Of a stretch of 64,000 nucleotides of DNA, positions 1 through 11,314 are shown piece after piece (the stretch's first letter is position 1; every line of letters starts with the position of its first letter). The translations under genes were made by a program, and so were the position numbers. Source of the DNA: Beverwykella pulmonaria (Eukaryota; Ascomycota; Dothideomycetes; Pleosporales; Melanommataceae). The notes beneath the pieces were generated by a model that did no database searches, was not told the origin of the DNA, and saw nothing but the letters and a program-made list of their open reading frames with translations. Location: positions 1,515,935 to 1,579,934 of the forward strand of contig BCHH01000001.1 of NCBI GenBank assembly GCA_001599595.1. The letters run 5' to 3'.

Positions 1-2135
1 CAGAGGTGGGCCTAGTGAGCTGGACTTCTTTCTCAGCGGGTCAAGTTGAGACTCCACATATTCCGGCAAGAATTGTAACATCAGAGCGTTTTGTAATATT
101 CGACATTCTTCAAGGGGAACTATAGGGTGGAGTGATAGGACCGCGGCGCTAGGGACGGCGGGATGGAACTCGGCATGGAAAGGCCTCAAAAAGGAATTGA
201 TATACGGCGTGTATGTGCAAGACACTGGGGACTGTCCATGAGCGTTATCGTTATGTCCATAAGCGTTTATTCGTTGGTTCGTTGTACTATATTAAGATAC
301 CATATCCATCTAATCAAGCATGTTGGTAACTGCATTGACTATTCTAGAGGTCCGCGGCAGTGCTCATTTGGTAACGAGATGATGAATTGTTTAATTCATC
401 ATATGTGTAGGGCAGAAAATCTATATCAAACGGTGAGAAAGAGATGAATTGATGCCCAACCCGCGACCACGCGCCGCAACGCCGTTGGTCGGGATTCTTC
501 AATTCCTATTAGTCTGCGGATTTTTGACAGAAATGCCTCACGAGCGCTTCTCGAGAGCAGAGGGGCTGCATCGTATGGCACAAAACCATGTACCTCCGAC
601 ACTTCTCTCCCATCCATCGGTCGAAACACCAGGTTTGCTTGTGCTGGGGCATGAAAGATAGCTCCCGATTTGGTTGGCACCGGAGCTAAGCTAGGCTGGG
701 ATCCTGTGCGTAGCGAGTGATCTTTTTCCCAGCGCCAGGGGGTTATCTCGCCGGGAGATGGGAGGGTTGAGCATGGGTTGGATCGTCTTGATGCGTCAAG
801 TGTTGGTGTTTGAAGCTGCATCAATTGCGTTCCTGGTTGGACAAACAAGCAAATCTCATCGGTTTTTTTTCTCCACAGGAAGCGTAAGGTCTATGCAATG
901 AACCAGGTTTTGTGTCCTGCCTGTATAGTACATACATGACTGCTGCGTTAGTTGGTTCTTTAGTTCCGAGGATGTTCTCGGTTTTAAGCCAAAAAGCAAG
1001 TATCAAATGGGGTTCTACCTGCGGGTAGCAAGGGAAGTGAATTTCACGCGTGTGTGTGTGCCTCGCATTCGGAAAGAAATGTGCCTGTCGGCCCGCCTCG
1101 AAGCCAGCCACCACAGTTGCGCTTACATCCTCATCTCCACATCTTCAACTTAGCTTGACGTTCAAACTGCGGTTGACACGCCACGTTGACGCCATCCACG
1201 GCTCGCTTCCAAGCGCAACATGACATTGCGGTGAAAGAAGTGACGCATTCTCATCTCCATGATTTCACTTCCATAGCAATTTAGTCTTGAAGAACACGTC
1301 ACGTTGCGCCATCCCCGGCCCGCGCCCGCCTAGCCGTTGTGTAATATGCTCCATTTCTTGTTAGCTTGGATCAGATTTCACAGAGTGGTAACTAGCTTTA
1401 GAAGGAAAGGAAGAAAGGAAGAAAGGAAGAGAAGGTTAAGGTCACAAGGACAGCCAGCGAGGCTCCGGGAAGGCCGACTTGTTCTTCTCTTCCTCATTTG
1501 CTTTTAGTTAGAGGGCGTGGTGAATGTAGGGGGATGCTGGTGCGTAGTATGGCCTGGAAAAGCACCCCCCCAGATTCATCGCGTGCCGCAACACAATCCT
1601 CACCCGGTGGTCCATCTTCTCCTCTCCAATCGATTTCCTCGCGGCCGACACGCGTAGCTAATTCTCCCCGCAGGCAGCTAGCAGGCATCTCCACAAATGC
1701 AGGCGTCAACTAGGCAGATGTGTGGAGGAACCGTCAGATCTGCAGAAGACAAATCTGGAAAGCAGCTCCGTGCTGCTTGATGCAGGCGGGCGCAGACTTA
1801 GGTCAGGAACATATCACATCACATGCAGATCGTTAGTTAGTCAACGGCATCTAGGGAATGGTACCGAGGCGGGAAGGGGCCGTAAGAGGAGGGAGGCCAT
1901 TGCGAGTTCGGTGTATCAATTGCCGATGCAAGTACCTTGCGGACACAAACACAGCACGAAAGCGAAGACGAAAACGAAAGCGTCTATTCAGAATGTAGTA
2001 ATCTATGTATTCAGTGTGTAATCGACACACGCTAGCTCTGAATCTCGGTCTCGGCCTCGGCTGCCCAGGGAGGAGGGCGGGCGCGGTTGCGATCTCATCC
2101 TCGGTTGACTAGGGTGAGATCCAGGGTCGGGGCCA
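1..2135. other. No gene recognised; simple repeats
   Basis: I see no convincing coding region on either strand; the open frames are short, overlap one another and resemble no family I know. Simple sequence is present: a TG run at 1049-1060 and a GAAAG-type purine run at 1401-1435. The right end is the likely 3' untranslated region of the glutathione reductase gene, which reads leftwards and stops at 2136. Confidence 0.5.
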
Positions 2136-3987
2136 CTAAGTCATAGTAACCTGAGGGATATTAGTAGGGGTTCGTGGGTTATGTAATTGGGTATAGACGG
2201 GACTTAGGTAGAATGGAGAGGGAGGGGAGATACATACCAGTTCTTCCGCGGAAACAGGATGAATTGCCTGCAGAAAAAGCACATGTCAGCAATGCTCGCT
2301 TGTGGGTTTTGCCAAGCCTCGCCTCCCCGCAAAATGCAGGGGTTTGGCAAAAGACGTTGCGATGCTAGGATCTTGCATCGATGCAGATGCAGACGCAGAC
2401 GCATACGCCGACACGAGGCAAAGATGGGATTGGGTCAGTGGAGTGCAGAACGGTACGTACCACGCAGTTGTCAAAGTCTTTCTTTGTGGCGCCCATCTTT
2501 ATTGCGACGCCGAAGCCTTGAAGGATCTCGGCACTGCCCACTCCGAGGATGTGAAGGCCCACTACTTTCTCTTCTTCGCCGACACACACGATTTTGTAGG
2601 CCGTGGGTCCTTTTTCGTCCAGTTCCATCATCGCATAGTACATGGCTGTGAACGAGGTCTTGTAAATTTTGACTTTGTCGCCGTACTTCTCCCGGGCCTG
2701 GGGTTCCGTTAAGCCGATTGAGCCGATTTCAGGGTGGGCAAAGACGACTGAGGGGATGTTGCTGTAGTCAAGATGGCTGTCTTTCTTGCCGCCGAAGAGA
2801 CGATCCGAGAGCCTGCGACCTGCGGCAATGGCGACAGGCGTGAGCTCGAAGCCGCGATCGCAGACATCGCCAATGGCGTAGACGTTGGGGAGACTGGTAT
2901 TTTGGTATTCGTCGGTTACAATGTGGTTCTTGTGGTTGAGCTTGATGCCTAGGTCTTTGATATGCAGGTCTTCGATCTCAGGGGAGCGGCCGACGGCGAA
3001 GAGAACAGTCTCCACTTCTACGGTAGATTCATTCTTGGTCTTAGAATCCTGGTATGTGACGCGCTTGAGGCCATTGCCAATGTCTTCCACTTTAGTGATC
3101 TGAGAGCCTTTGTGCAGGTGCACGCCCTGTCGCTCGTACTCTTTCGTCACAGTATCTTGGATCATGGGATCAAAGGACCGAAGCAGTGTTTGGCCGCGGA
3201 TGAAGAAGTGCACCTTGGATCCCAGAGCGTGGAGCATACCGGACATCTCGACGCCAATGTATCCCGCGCCGCTGGTTGCAATGCTCTTGGGGAGATCCTC
3301 GAGATCGAAGAAGCCGTCGCTGTCAATGCAGAGCTCCTTCCCTGGGATATTTGGGATGTTGGGGCGTCCTCCGGTTGCGATTAGGATGTGCTTGGCCTTG
3401 ATTCTCTGGGTTCCACCAGCCTCGAGAGCCACCTCGACCTCGTCCTTGGCCACGAACTTGGCCCGGCCCTTCATGTGCTCAATCGAGTCCTTATTCAGAT
3501 TATTCTCATAGATGCCGTTCAGCCTCTTGACGTACGCATCCCTCTTCTTCTTGAAGTACGGCCAGTCAAAAGTTGGCGTGTCGAATCCACCGAATCCATA
3601 GGCTTTCGCGTCTTTGAACGTCTCGGCGATGGCAGCCGCATTCCAGGTCACCTTTTTGGGAACGCAGCCCACATTCACACACGTGCCGCCCAGGCGTTTC
3701 GACTCCACGGCAATGACCTTGGCGCCATGTTTGGCAGCTCGTCGCCCCGACGCAATGCCGCCACTGCCGATACCTATAACAAGGTAGTCACACTCTTTTG
3801 TGGTGGACGCCATCCTGGAGCCTGAGGTGGAGAAGTGATGAGAAAAGGTTGAGAGGCGGGACGATGCCACTTTTGCTTTTGAGGAGAACAGCAGAGCGTG
3901 CGAGGTGGAAGCTGACGAAGAAATGGGCAAGGCGAGGCTGCGGAAGAGACCTGATAGCCGATGCACAACTGGCAATGTTCTCTGCAT
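2136..3987 (-). CDS. GLR1: Glutathione reductase
   Basis: NADPH-dependent FAD flavoenzyme reducing glutathione disulfide. Three exons: 3987-2461, 2267-2238 and 2150-2136, both introns GT-AG and phase 0, giving about 523 residues. Seen: FAD-binding GxGSGG near residue 72, the redox disulfide GGTCVNVGC (Cys103/Cys108), an NADPH Rossmann motif GAGYIGVE, and the C-terminal HPVSAEE. The catalytic His512/Glu517 pair lies on the 30-nt middle exon. The first 58 residues are Ser/Arg-rich, typical of a mitochondrial presequence. A second in-frame ATG at 3813 ([14 protein letters not shown]) would give a cytosolic form; yeast GLR1 is known to use two starts this way. Failure to splice the first intron would add a low-complexity VCVCVCIC tail and remove the catalytic His. 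Identity is secure; dual targeting is inference. Confidence 0.96.
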
Positions 3988-4570
3988 GAGGCAGAAGCAG
4001 GAGGGCTAGCGGGTACTTAAATAATGACGCAAGAACGTGTGTGCTGGTCGTTAGTAATCGTAAACAGGCTCGAAGGACAGGCGTTGGAGCTGACAGCGTC
4101 GCCGTCCAACATTTGTCAACGGTGCGAATAGAGAAGATACCAATAGGTGGAGCCTCTATCTCCACGCCTTAAATCACTGCCCGAGAGTATTGCGGGCTGA
4201 ACGAGGAGCAGCTTGTCCAGCTGCAGACTAATTTGTGATTGTGATGACGGAAACATTGAGAATGCGGACGAGGTCCTGCAGGAGGACGCTAGCCGTTTCC
4301 GACATCGGCTTGGAATTTATCTCATCGGACGACTTGTGGCAATCAACACCAACGCTGGCTTCCAAATCTTCGCCACCCGGAATCCCTCTGGACTTACGAT
4401 TAGGGCACTTTTGGAATCCAGCTCGCCATGCCGAGCGTCCTGCATCTTCCCAAAACAGAGACCAGCGTACTGCTCAGACACGACCCCTCCTCGCGCCTCG
4501 GCATCGCCGCTGAGCTCCCACCGCAGCCTTAGATCAAGGATACATCTCAGTCAGCCTCGGAGCCCTGAAA

Positions 4571-5047
4571 ATGGGCGGCAGGTTGTCCATGCCACGCGGC
4601 GCCGATGGAATGAGCGAGGTGTCGAAGCCGGCCTCTCCTCGTTTAACGCGGGGAAAGGGCATCATCAATGGCCGAGTAAGTGACGCATCTTGTCAAGCGC
4701 TGATGCGATCTTAATCGTGCGCTCAGACTATAATGGCGCCACTGGCTGCGTTGACCATGGCCGGTCTCCTCTTCGTGTATACCCGGACGTCGATTCGAGC
4801 CGCAAAGATGAACGCGAAGAAACATCGTGAGGCAGATGGTGGTCAAATAAGCTGGCACAAGGAGAGCTTGAGGAGACATGGCCAAATAGAGAAAGTCGAT
4901 AACGACCGCGCCACTATAAAGGAAGCTCTTATGGCAGACATTTCAAGGACGACACAACAGAAGGCGCCAGTCAAAGAGGGGGGCACAAAAACAGAGAGGT
5001 CTAGCGAGGAGGATGAATTGCGGAAGATGATGGGCAAGAAAGATTGA
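4571..5047 (+). CDS. Small membrane protein, conserved-type hypothetical
   Basis: Two exons, 4571-4675 and 4727-5047, joined by a 51-bp GTAAGT...CAG intron in phase 0, giving about 141 residues. After a basic N-terminus there is one hydrophobic stretch (TIMAPLAALTMAGLLFVYT, about residues 36-54). A charged, Lys/Glu-rich and probably soluble tail ends in MMGKKD. This fits a single-pass organelle or ER membrane protein, but I do not recognise the family. The frame stays open upstream of 4571 back to a stop at 4511-4513. A protein-like frame starting at ATG 4428 stops at 4530-4532, one frame off, so the true N-terminus may be longer (see findings). Its 3' end faces the gene-free stretch before the carrier. 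Confidence 0.6.
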
Positions 5048-5931
5048 AGACACACCGAATGGTTGAATAAGCAGCAGTAAAGGACTTGTAAGATTGCATT
5101 GAACCGCCCGGATTTCTGGTGCAGCCCGGTTGCTTCGACACTTGAGGAAACCAAAATCATTTCATTCTCGGCATACTAGCATTGTACATGTACGCTGTTT
5201 TCATTCCTGCACGCACTAGCAAGCTTTGCCGTCCATGATGAAGACATGGAGGGACGGAGACAGCTGTCATTGTACAATATACTCCGACGTCATAATCATA
5301 TGACGCCTCTTCTTTTCTTGGCCATCGGCAACGCGCACTGATTGCCAGAACTCACCATATTTCGATCAAGTCGAGATTCATGATCAATTTGGCGGTTTGC
5401 ATGTACAGCGAAAAACAGCCTCCTTTGTAATGCCGGCGCCTGTACCTGCGCCACACATGCCAGTGAGATTGCAAGGCACCAGTTCGCCTGCTTGGGTGGC
5501 CTATGCGTCGGTCACGTTGTAGCGCGTGAGCATGCTAGGGGCAACGTGAGCCTACCTGGGCACAAATGAGAGACATCAAGAGAAGCTTTCTTAATTATCT
5601 AACAAGCCCGAATATCGCCCTATTATGTTATCCAATCTGCTTGCTGACAAACAGACTACCGACCACAGACTTGGTTACAAGCACCCTCCTGCTCGGCTTG
5701 AGTGTTTGAAGACGTGAGAATAAGCTCATATCATTCCTTCCTCGTCCCTGGTTCAGTGCGGCACGTTCCTATACGACGTGCTAGCAGGATATAGCCTCTA
5801 CATCGTCAACCACGGTTGAGCAGAATGCGACATGATATGGCTAGTGCAGAGCGCGCTGCAACCAATGTGTCCAAAGTATTCCTATAACCGCGTCTCATTC
5901 GCTCGATCAGCCATGGCCGATGGTGTGGCTT
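5048..5931. other. Gene-free stretch
   Basis: It contains only short, overlapping open frames with no family resemblance. It probably includes the 3' untranslated region of the small membrane protein gene on the left. It may also hold a last exon of the candidate minus-strand gene at 5932-6294, because a TATAG acceptor at about 5882 opens a frame to 5798. Confidence 0.4.
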
Positions 5932-6294
5932 TCACATGCGGGCCTCGACCCCGCATTCTGCAGACGGCCATTTTGGAAACGCTGTAATCTTTGGTGAGTA
6001 GCTCCGGAGACGTACCGAACCATCTACAAGCTTGTCCAGTAGCTTCGAGCTGACGTTCTGGCGACGAACTTCCTGCGGGAGCTGTGGTGGGTTGTAGATC
6101 AGCTGTTTTGGCAATCGCGGCTTCTGGGGCCGGCACAGGGTCACGCTTTCCAGCGGCAGCATGCTCGTCCATATGACTGAGCGAGCATCAAACACGTAAC
6201 CAGTTACAGATTCGCAGACGGTCGTGTTGATCGTCCGGCCAATGATGCGCTGCGTTGCCTGACGGTTAGACCCGTTTAGGGCTTTGTTGCGCAA
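5932..6294 (-). CDS. Candidate small hypothetical protein, start unresolved
   Basis: A minus-strand frame of about 120 codons. Its middle looks truly protein-like: IIGRTINTTVCESVTGYVFD, then a proline-rich PQKPRLPKQLIYNPPQLP, then SSKLLDKLVDGS. No ATG opens the frame; it runs up to a TGA near 6310, so a first exon is missing or the frame is spurious. A GTACGT donor at 6015 follows LVDGS and could splice to an acceptor at 5882 (134-bp intron, new end at 5798). Read straight through, the frame stops at 5932. It lies head to head with the carrier gene at 6517. I do not recognise a family and call no function. Confidence 0.35.
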   Translation of the reverse strand: MRNKALNGSNRQATQRIIGRTINTTVCESVTGYVFDARSVIWTSMLPLESVTLCRPQKPRLPKQLIYNPPQLPQEVRRQNVSSKLLDKLVDGSVRLRSYSPKITAFPKWPSAECGVEARM

Positions 6295-6516
6295 AGCAAG
6301 CTCAACCCCACCATTTCACCTCCCATTGCTGCCAACATCAACCTCAGCCATTGTCGCCCTCCACACCTCCCAGTCCGTCCGCCGACCACGCGAGATACCT
6401 AGCACCAACGAGCTCCGGGATTTGACAGCGGCCTTGATGGAGCTTGCCCGGCTACTGGCCTCATCGCGATCGCCGTAGGAAGACTTCACCGTCTTCCACA
6501 GCTAGCGATAGCCAGT

Positions 6517-7995
6517 ATGCCCGAGCGCGGGGACGACAGCACACAGCTTGATAAGATTATCAGCAGGCCAAGGGACTTGACGGATGTATCGCGGGCGGTT
6601 CTGAGGAGCGAGCAGGCGAAGCGCTGGACCAAGAAGTACCGGACCGAGGTGGCTGCAAGCTCAAGCAGTCTGCTCTCTACCTTTGTCGCAGTAGGTGCCT
6701 ACGCTGTCCAGGGCTGAGATACAGAACGCGCAGCGACTGACAGACTGACACATTGCAGTATCCTCTTGATTCGGTGAAGACGCGTCTACAAGCGTACGTC
6801 CACTCTAGTGGATCACACGATAAGCTCTAATGCCCGCCAGCTACAACTTCAAGTCCTTCTCCGATTGCGTGCGCCATACCTATCAGACAGAAGGGTTTTA
6901 TGGATTTTGGCGCGGTGCGTTTTCAACTTCTGCAATGGAATGGGAGAGAATGCTAATGCTTCCGCGACAGGCGTATGGTCACCCCTCGCAAGCATTACTC
7001 TCGTCCGGACGGTATCCTTCTCCATCTACCAAAGGTCGAAATATGCCCTCGACGGTTGGATCTATCAAGCTACCGGATCCTCTCCCCTTGTCATTGCGAA
7101 CACCAAAGGCGCGACACCGACCTTATCGACCGTCGCGTGTTTCGGGCTCGCGGGCGCCACAGCGGGAGCAGTCATCACAGCCATAGCATGTTAGCAGTCG
7201 AGTACTAGCGAAAAAAAAAATAAAAAGGACATTCGGCTAACACAATTCCGCAGGCCCATTTGAGTTGACGAAGCTGAGTGCCCAAATATCAGTGTTGATG
7301 GCGGATCGAAAGGATGGCAGTGGCAAGGATGATAGCGTGAGGAAGAGCTATCAGAACCTGGGAACTTTCCGAACCGCGCAGAAATTGGTGCAACACAGAG
7401 GATATATGGGCCTCTACTCCGGTTTTCACTTACACTTGCGTAAGTTTTCATCCTACTTTCGACCAAAGTAGAACGATTTGAAGCTAACATTTCACAGTTC
7501 GGGATACAATCGGTACCGGTATCTACTTCATTACGTACGAGAGCGCAAAACAGCTTTTGGCAAACGCCCGTGGAAACTCTCCTACTACCCCGTTGGCCGT
7601 TGTCACAGCTGGTGGGCTATGTGGGCTGGTCAGCTGGGCATGCGTAAGTTCATAAGCGACCATGGCGAGCGGCAAGAGAAAAGGCTGATTAGGAAATAGA
7701 TCTTCCCCATTGATACCGCAAAGAGCATCTATCAGCGAAATTGTCTCATCAGCGGCAAAGACAAGGCGAATCGACCTAAGATACAGTTTTTGAACCCACG
7801 GATGTATCGTGGTACGACCTCTCTCTTCTTTCCTTACAAACTCTATACAAGACGCTGACCACCCCAGGTCTTGGGGTCTCCATGGGTCGTTCTTGCGTTG
7901 TCAATGCGATTTTCTTTTCTGCATTCGAGTTCTCTAAGAAGCGCGTCAACCGCCTTGCGGTCGATGAGGAGCTTCTCCGCGAGCACGGTTTGTGA
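6517..7995 (+). CDS. Mitochondrial carrier family (SLC25) transporter
   Basis: Inner mitochondrial membrane metabolite carrier of about 357 residues, substrate not assignable by eye. Eight exons: 6517-6690, 6759-6793, 6841-6914, 6971-7189, 7254-7439, 7498-7643, 7700-7811 and 7868-7995. All introns are short and GT-AG, and the phases agree throughout. The three-repeat structure is clear from the signature PX[D/E]XX[K/R] motifs: YPLDSVKTR in repeat 1, CPFELTK in repeat 2 and FPIDTAKS in repeat 3. The usual aromatic/Gly partners also appear (GFYGFWRG, GYMGLYSG). The 58-residue N-terminus before the first repeat is charged and hydrophilic. The second exon is only 35 nt. No single ORF covers the gene, so automated callers may fragment it. 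Confidence 0.9.
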
Positions 7996-8493
7996 GGTAT
8001 TCTGCTTTTTATTGGAGTTTTTTACACACGATCTTAGGTGCATAGGATATGGCGTTCGTGATCGGGTTGTAACCTAAGAACTCTTCATGGGCATAGCATT
8101 GAATGAAGGACACTGTTCCACAAGGTGCATACAATGTTGTCACCGTGCGTTGATGTCACGGTGATGGGGAGTTGGCGACGGGGATACAACGCAACTACCG
8201 AAATGCTGATACTTGCGGATCAATGACCAAATGGTCGGGGAGATAGAGATCACATCATCACACGCTCCGATCCCGAGAATGCACTTTTCAAGTATTTCAT
8301 TGAGAACCCGTCACCATACACGCCCCCGTTGTATCGTATCTCCGAGATGACTGGGATGCACCGAGCAGCGTGACGGACAGTCGAAAACTAATCCTGCTTT
8401 GAGAATCGGAAATATGCATGACGACCGACCGCTGACCCGTTTTATGAGACCCTGACAAGGCAAAATGGGAAAGGAAATGGCGAAGAAAGCAAT
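7996..8493. other. Intergenic, convergent 3' ends
   Basis: About 500 bp between the stop of the carrier gene and the stop of the ribosomal P1 gene, which converge here. I see no coding frame, RNA gene or repeat; it is presumably the two 3' untranslated regions. Confidence 0.5.
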
Positions 8494-8992
8494 TTAGTCG
8501 AAGAGGCCGAAACCCATATCCTCGTCTGATTCTTCCTTCTCTATAGTACTTTGTCAGTAGTTGTTCTTTGCATAGGTGCAAACACGGGTACAACATACCC
8601 TCCTCCTTCTCCTCCTCCTTGGCCTCCTCTTCTGCGGCAGCACCCCCGGCGCCACCAGCTCCACCGCCAGGCGCAGCGGCGGCACCACCACCGGAGCCAA
8701 CGTTCAGCAGAAGGTCCTTGACGTCCTTGCCCTCAAGAGCCTGTCCATATATCAGAAACTGTTATCCTATACCCCAATCGTGGTTTGGATGCGCACCTTG
8801 GCAAACAGGGTTGTCCATATGGGCTCGACGTCTTCGATCTTTGCGGCCTTGATGAGAGATAGGAGCTTGTCGGCCTGGCAGAATTAGCAATTGGCCCCCC
8901 ATTACCACGGGCGCGGTGCATACGGTGATGTCGACGCCGTCATCGGCGAGGATGAGAGCGGCGTACGAGGTTGCGAGCTCGGAGGTAGACAT
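8494..8992 (-). CDS. RPP1: 60S acidic ribosomal protein P1
   Basis: Component of the ribosomal stalk, which recruits translational GTPases. Four exons: 8992-8924, 8874-8797, 8740-8599 and 8540-8494, giving 111 residues, the normal size for P1. The N-terminal helical dimerisation domain begins [18 protein letters not shown] and continues [17 protein letters not shown]. An Ala/Gly-rich hinge follows, then an acidic run and the family's terminal tag [11 protein letters not shown]. The start codon is set by this N-terminus, which fits P1 better than P2. The last intron sits inside the acidic tail, so the final 15 residues that bind elongation factors come from a separate 47-nt exon. The gene is divergent from the DUF2408 gene at 9323. 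Confidence 0.97.
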
Positions 8993-9322
8993 TGCGACAG
9001 AGGTCGTAGTCGTGGTGTGGGTGTGGTAGCGGGCGGATCGAGATGTCGAGAAAGTGAGGGTGGTTGAGCGAGATGTTTTTGGCGATTGTGGCCGCGGGAG
9101 GTCGGAGCCTCGCTTAGCTTTTGACCGACTCACGTGATCGGTTGATAGCGGGGTTCGCGGTTCTACGTCGTTTCCCCACCAAGGTCAAGTCGCCGCCTCG
9201 CAAATGGTACGGATCTCCACACGTAATCCGCTGCAGCGCACCCACTTTGAAAAGCTGAAACCCACCGACGACCTGCAAGCAAATCCGGCCGCCTCTAGGC
9301 TTGTCAACGTCTGTAGCGAAAC
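8993..9322. promoter_or_regulatory. Shared upstream region, RPP1 / DUF2408 gene
   Basis: 330 bp between two divergent start codons (8992 minus, 9323 plus). It must hold both promoters and both 5' leaders. No TATA box or other element stands out enough to call. Confidence 0.4.
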
Positions 9323-11125
9323 ATGGCTGATTCGCCCGCGGTGCGTATCCCGCTCGATCCGAAGGAGCAGCCAATCCTGGACAAACTGCTCGCTGTGCGG
9401 TCCAAACTGGAACTTCTGAAGCAGGACCGCTCAACTTATGTCAAGAGTCAAGATGTTGTCGACTTGTACGATGAGGTCATTGAGCAAGTGGTGATTTTGA
9501 ATGATCTACGGGCTACGCACGTGAAGCGTTTGGAGCAGAGTCGAGGCATGTATCTCTGTGACGTGATGCGATTGCTGAACGTGGGTTGACAAAGGATCAG
9601 TGGATACGGTGCTGGACGACTGCTTTCAACTCATATCGCTTGCGTATATGACCATAGGGAAGAACCATGAAGCCCCAGCACTGTACGCACATTTCTTTTG
9701 ACACCCGCATGACTTGCCGACAGCTGACTCGACCCACTAGGTACTCATTCGTATCAACAACTAAGGTGAGCACGATGGAATATCACGCCATGCAATTATG
9801 CTGATACGCTTCAGCGGCTACTGGATCACCTAAAGGAAGCAACGTTTTATTCTCCCAAAGACCTCGAATCCATTGGTGCTCGCCTCCAGGACTGCCGACG
9901 CTATATCGAACGAGGAAAAGAATCATACAGTCCGCATCTCCTGACTTTACTTGATGCTCGTATCAATGCGTGTCTAGAGGTCCTTGCAGAACTGGAGCTC
10001 AACCTGTCCCATCTGACGCCGGATCTTGCTCCCAAATATGACAAGCTGGTGTCCATTCTTAGATCACTTTCCGCTTGCAACACAAGATCAACCGTAAGTT
10101 TTCGAACAAAATACTAGTCATGCGTATCTGAACCATTTACAGTTTCCTAATGCGGAGGTCGACGACTACCTTGAGCAGCTGAAGGAACTTCACGAGGAGC
10201 TGGAGCCGTACGGGATCGTTGCCTATGAGAGCACTGGAACAAAGGAGGAGAGGATTGCTGAGATGGCAGAGAAGCTTCAGATCTCGATAGATCATCCCGT
10301 ACCAGCTCCAGAAGCTAAGACGCTCATTGAGACACTACTGCAACGAAACTTTATTTGGGTGGTCATGATCAAAGCAAAGTGAGTCTTTGCACTGCGCCAG
10401 TCCGCGGAGCGGGCATCTAACATACTCGTAGACAGGGCAGGATTGCGCCTGCATTCAAGGATACCTACGACAAGCTGTTGGCAATCCGGAACAAGCTGGA
10501 GAAGTTGGCCCTCACGCAGGCTTGGTCTTTGCGCGAGACGGACCTCTGGAGTTACCAACGACAGCTAGATCGCATCGATGAATCGAGAGTTGACGGAAAC
10601 TTCCTTGATGCCTTGGGCAGACCAGCCGAGTTGTATGAGCAGAGGGTAGTGGTCTCCGACTATTTTCAAGGATGTGATCACTAATTGCCCCAGACACTGT
10701 TGTACCTTCTGCGGAAGAGTTATGCGACCATCTATCACTTGATAGTATCATCAGAACCTGTCTCGGAAGCTTTGTTACCTATTTACAACCAGCTTACAAC
10801 ATTACGGAAGTGCCTTCTCGAGGTAAAAAAACTGGGAGGAGTTTCTTCTACAAGGGAGTTGTATCCGTATAGCATGAAGGTCGGTCGCATTTGATCAATG
10901 GATACGCTTTTACTAACGAACGGGTAGCTCACCTCTATTGATAACATGCGAGTGGACGGCAAGTTCATGGTCGGCAACGACATACCCGACGGACAAGGCA
11001 GCGTCACGCTGCTGCTCGAAGAGTGCTTCGAACTCGTCTACGATCTCAGAAATGACGTCGAAGATAGCAGCGAGGCGGATAAGGGGAGCGGTAGCGAGAG
11101 CGGCGGCGACATTCTGCCAAAATGA
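9323..11125 (+). CDS. DUF2408-type fungal protein
   Basis: A mostly helical cytosolic-type protein of about 480 residues that I match to the fungal DUF2408 family from memory; its function is unknown to me. Eight exons: 9323-9545, 9601-9682, 9741-9765, 9815-10093, 10143-10378, 10432-10645, 10694-10879 and 10928-11125. The first intron must use a GC donor (GCATGT at 9546) to keep the frame; the nearby GTATCT does not. Two similar-looking halves are visible, each with a Leu/Lys-rich helix pair (for example LDKLLAVRSKLELL and YDKLLAIRNKLEKL) and a later hydrophobic Tyr-containing segment (CFQLISLAYMTI and LLYLLRKSYATI), suggesting an internal duplication. The C-terminus is acidic and Ser/Gly-rich, ending GGDILPK. 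No signal peptide or membrane span is seen. Confidence 0.8.
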
Positions 11126-11314
11126 TATCGTTTGCAATCTTCCGTCAGCACTCCTTATTCGAAGTCTTCACATGCGATCTTTTATTGCGGGCGGTAAAAT
11201 TATTAATGTGTGGAGATTGGCGCGCCTCTTCTCTGGTCGGCAAACATATTCGACGTAACCATGTTGAAGTCTTGTACTTTCTTTTTTCACTGTATTTGTA
11301 CGGGCACATAGATT

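Noticed and set aside
426..1114. Minus-strand frames at the left edge
   Set aside because: Short, overlapping, Ser/Pro/Cys-rich and without family resemblance.
2365..2460. Glutathione reductase C-terminus read straight through to 2365
   Set aside because: It replaces the conserved HPVSAEE active-site tail with repeat sequence; the spliced model restores the family C-terminus.
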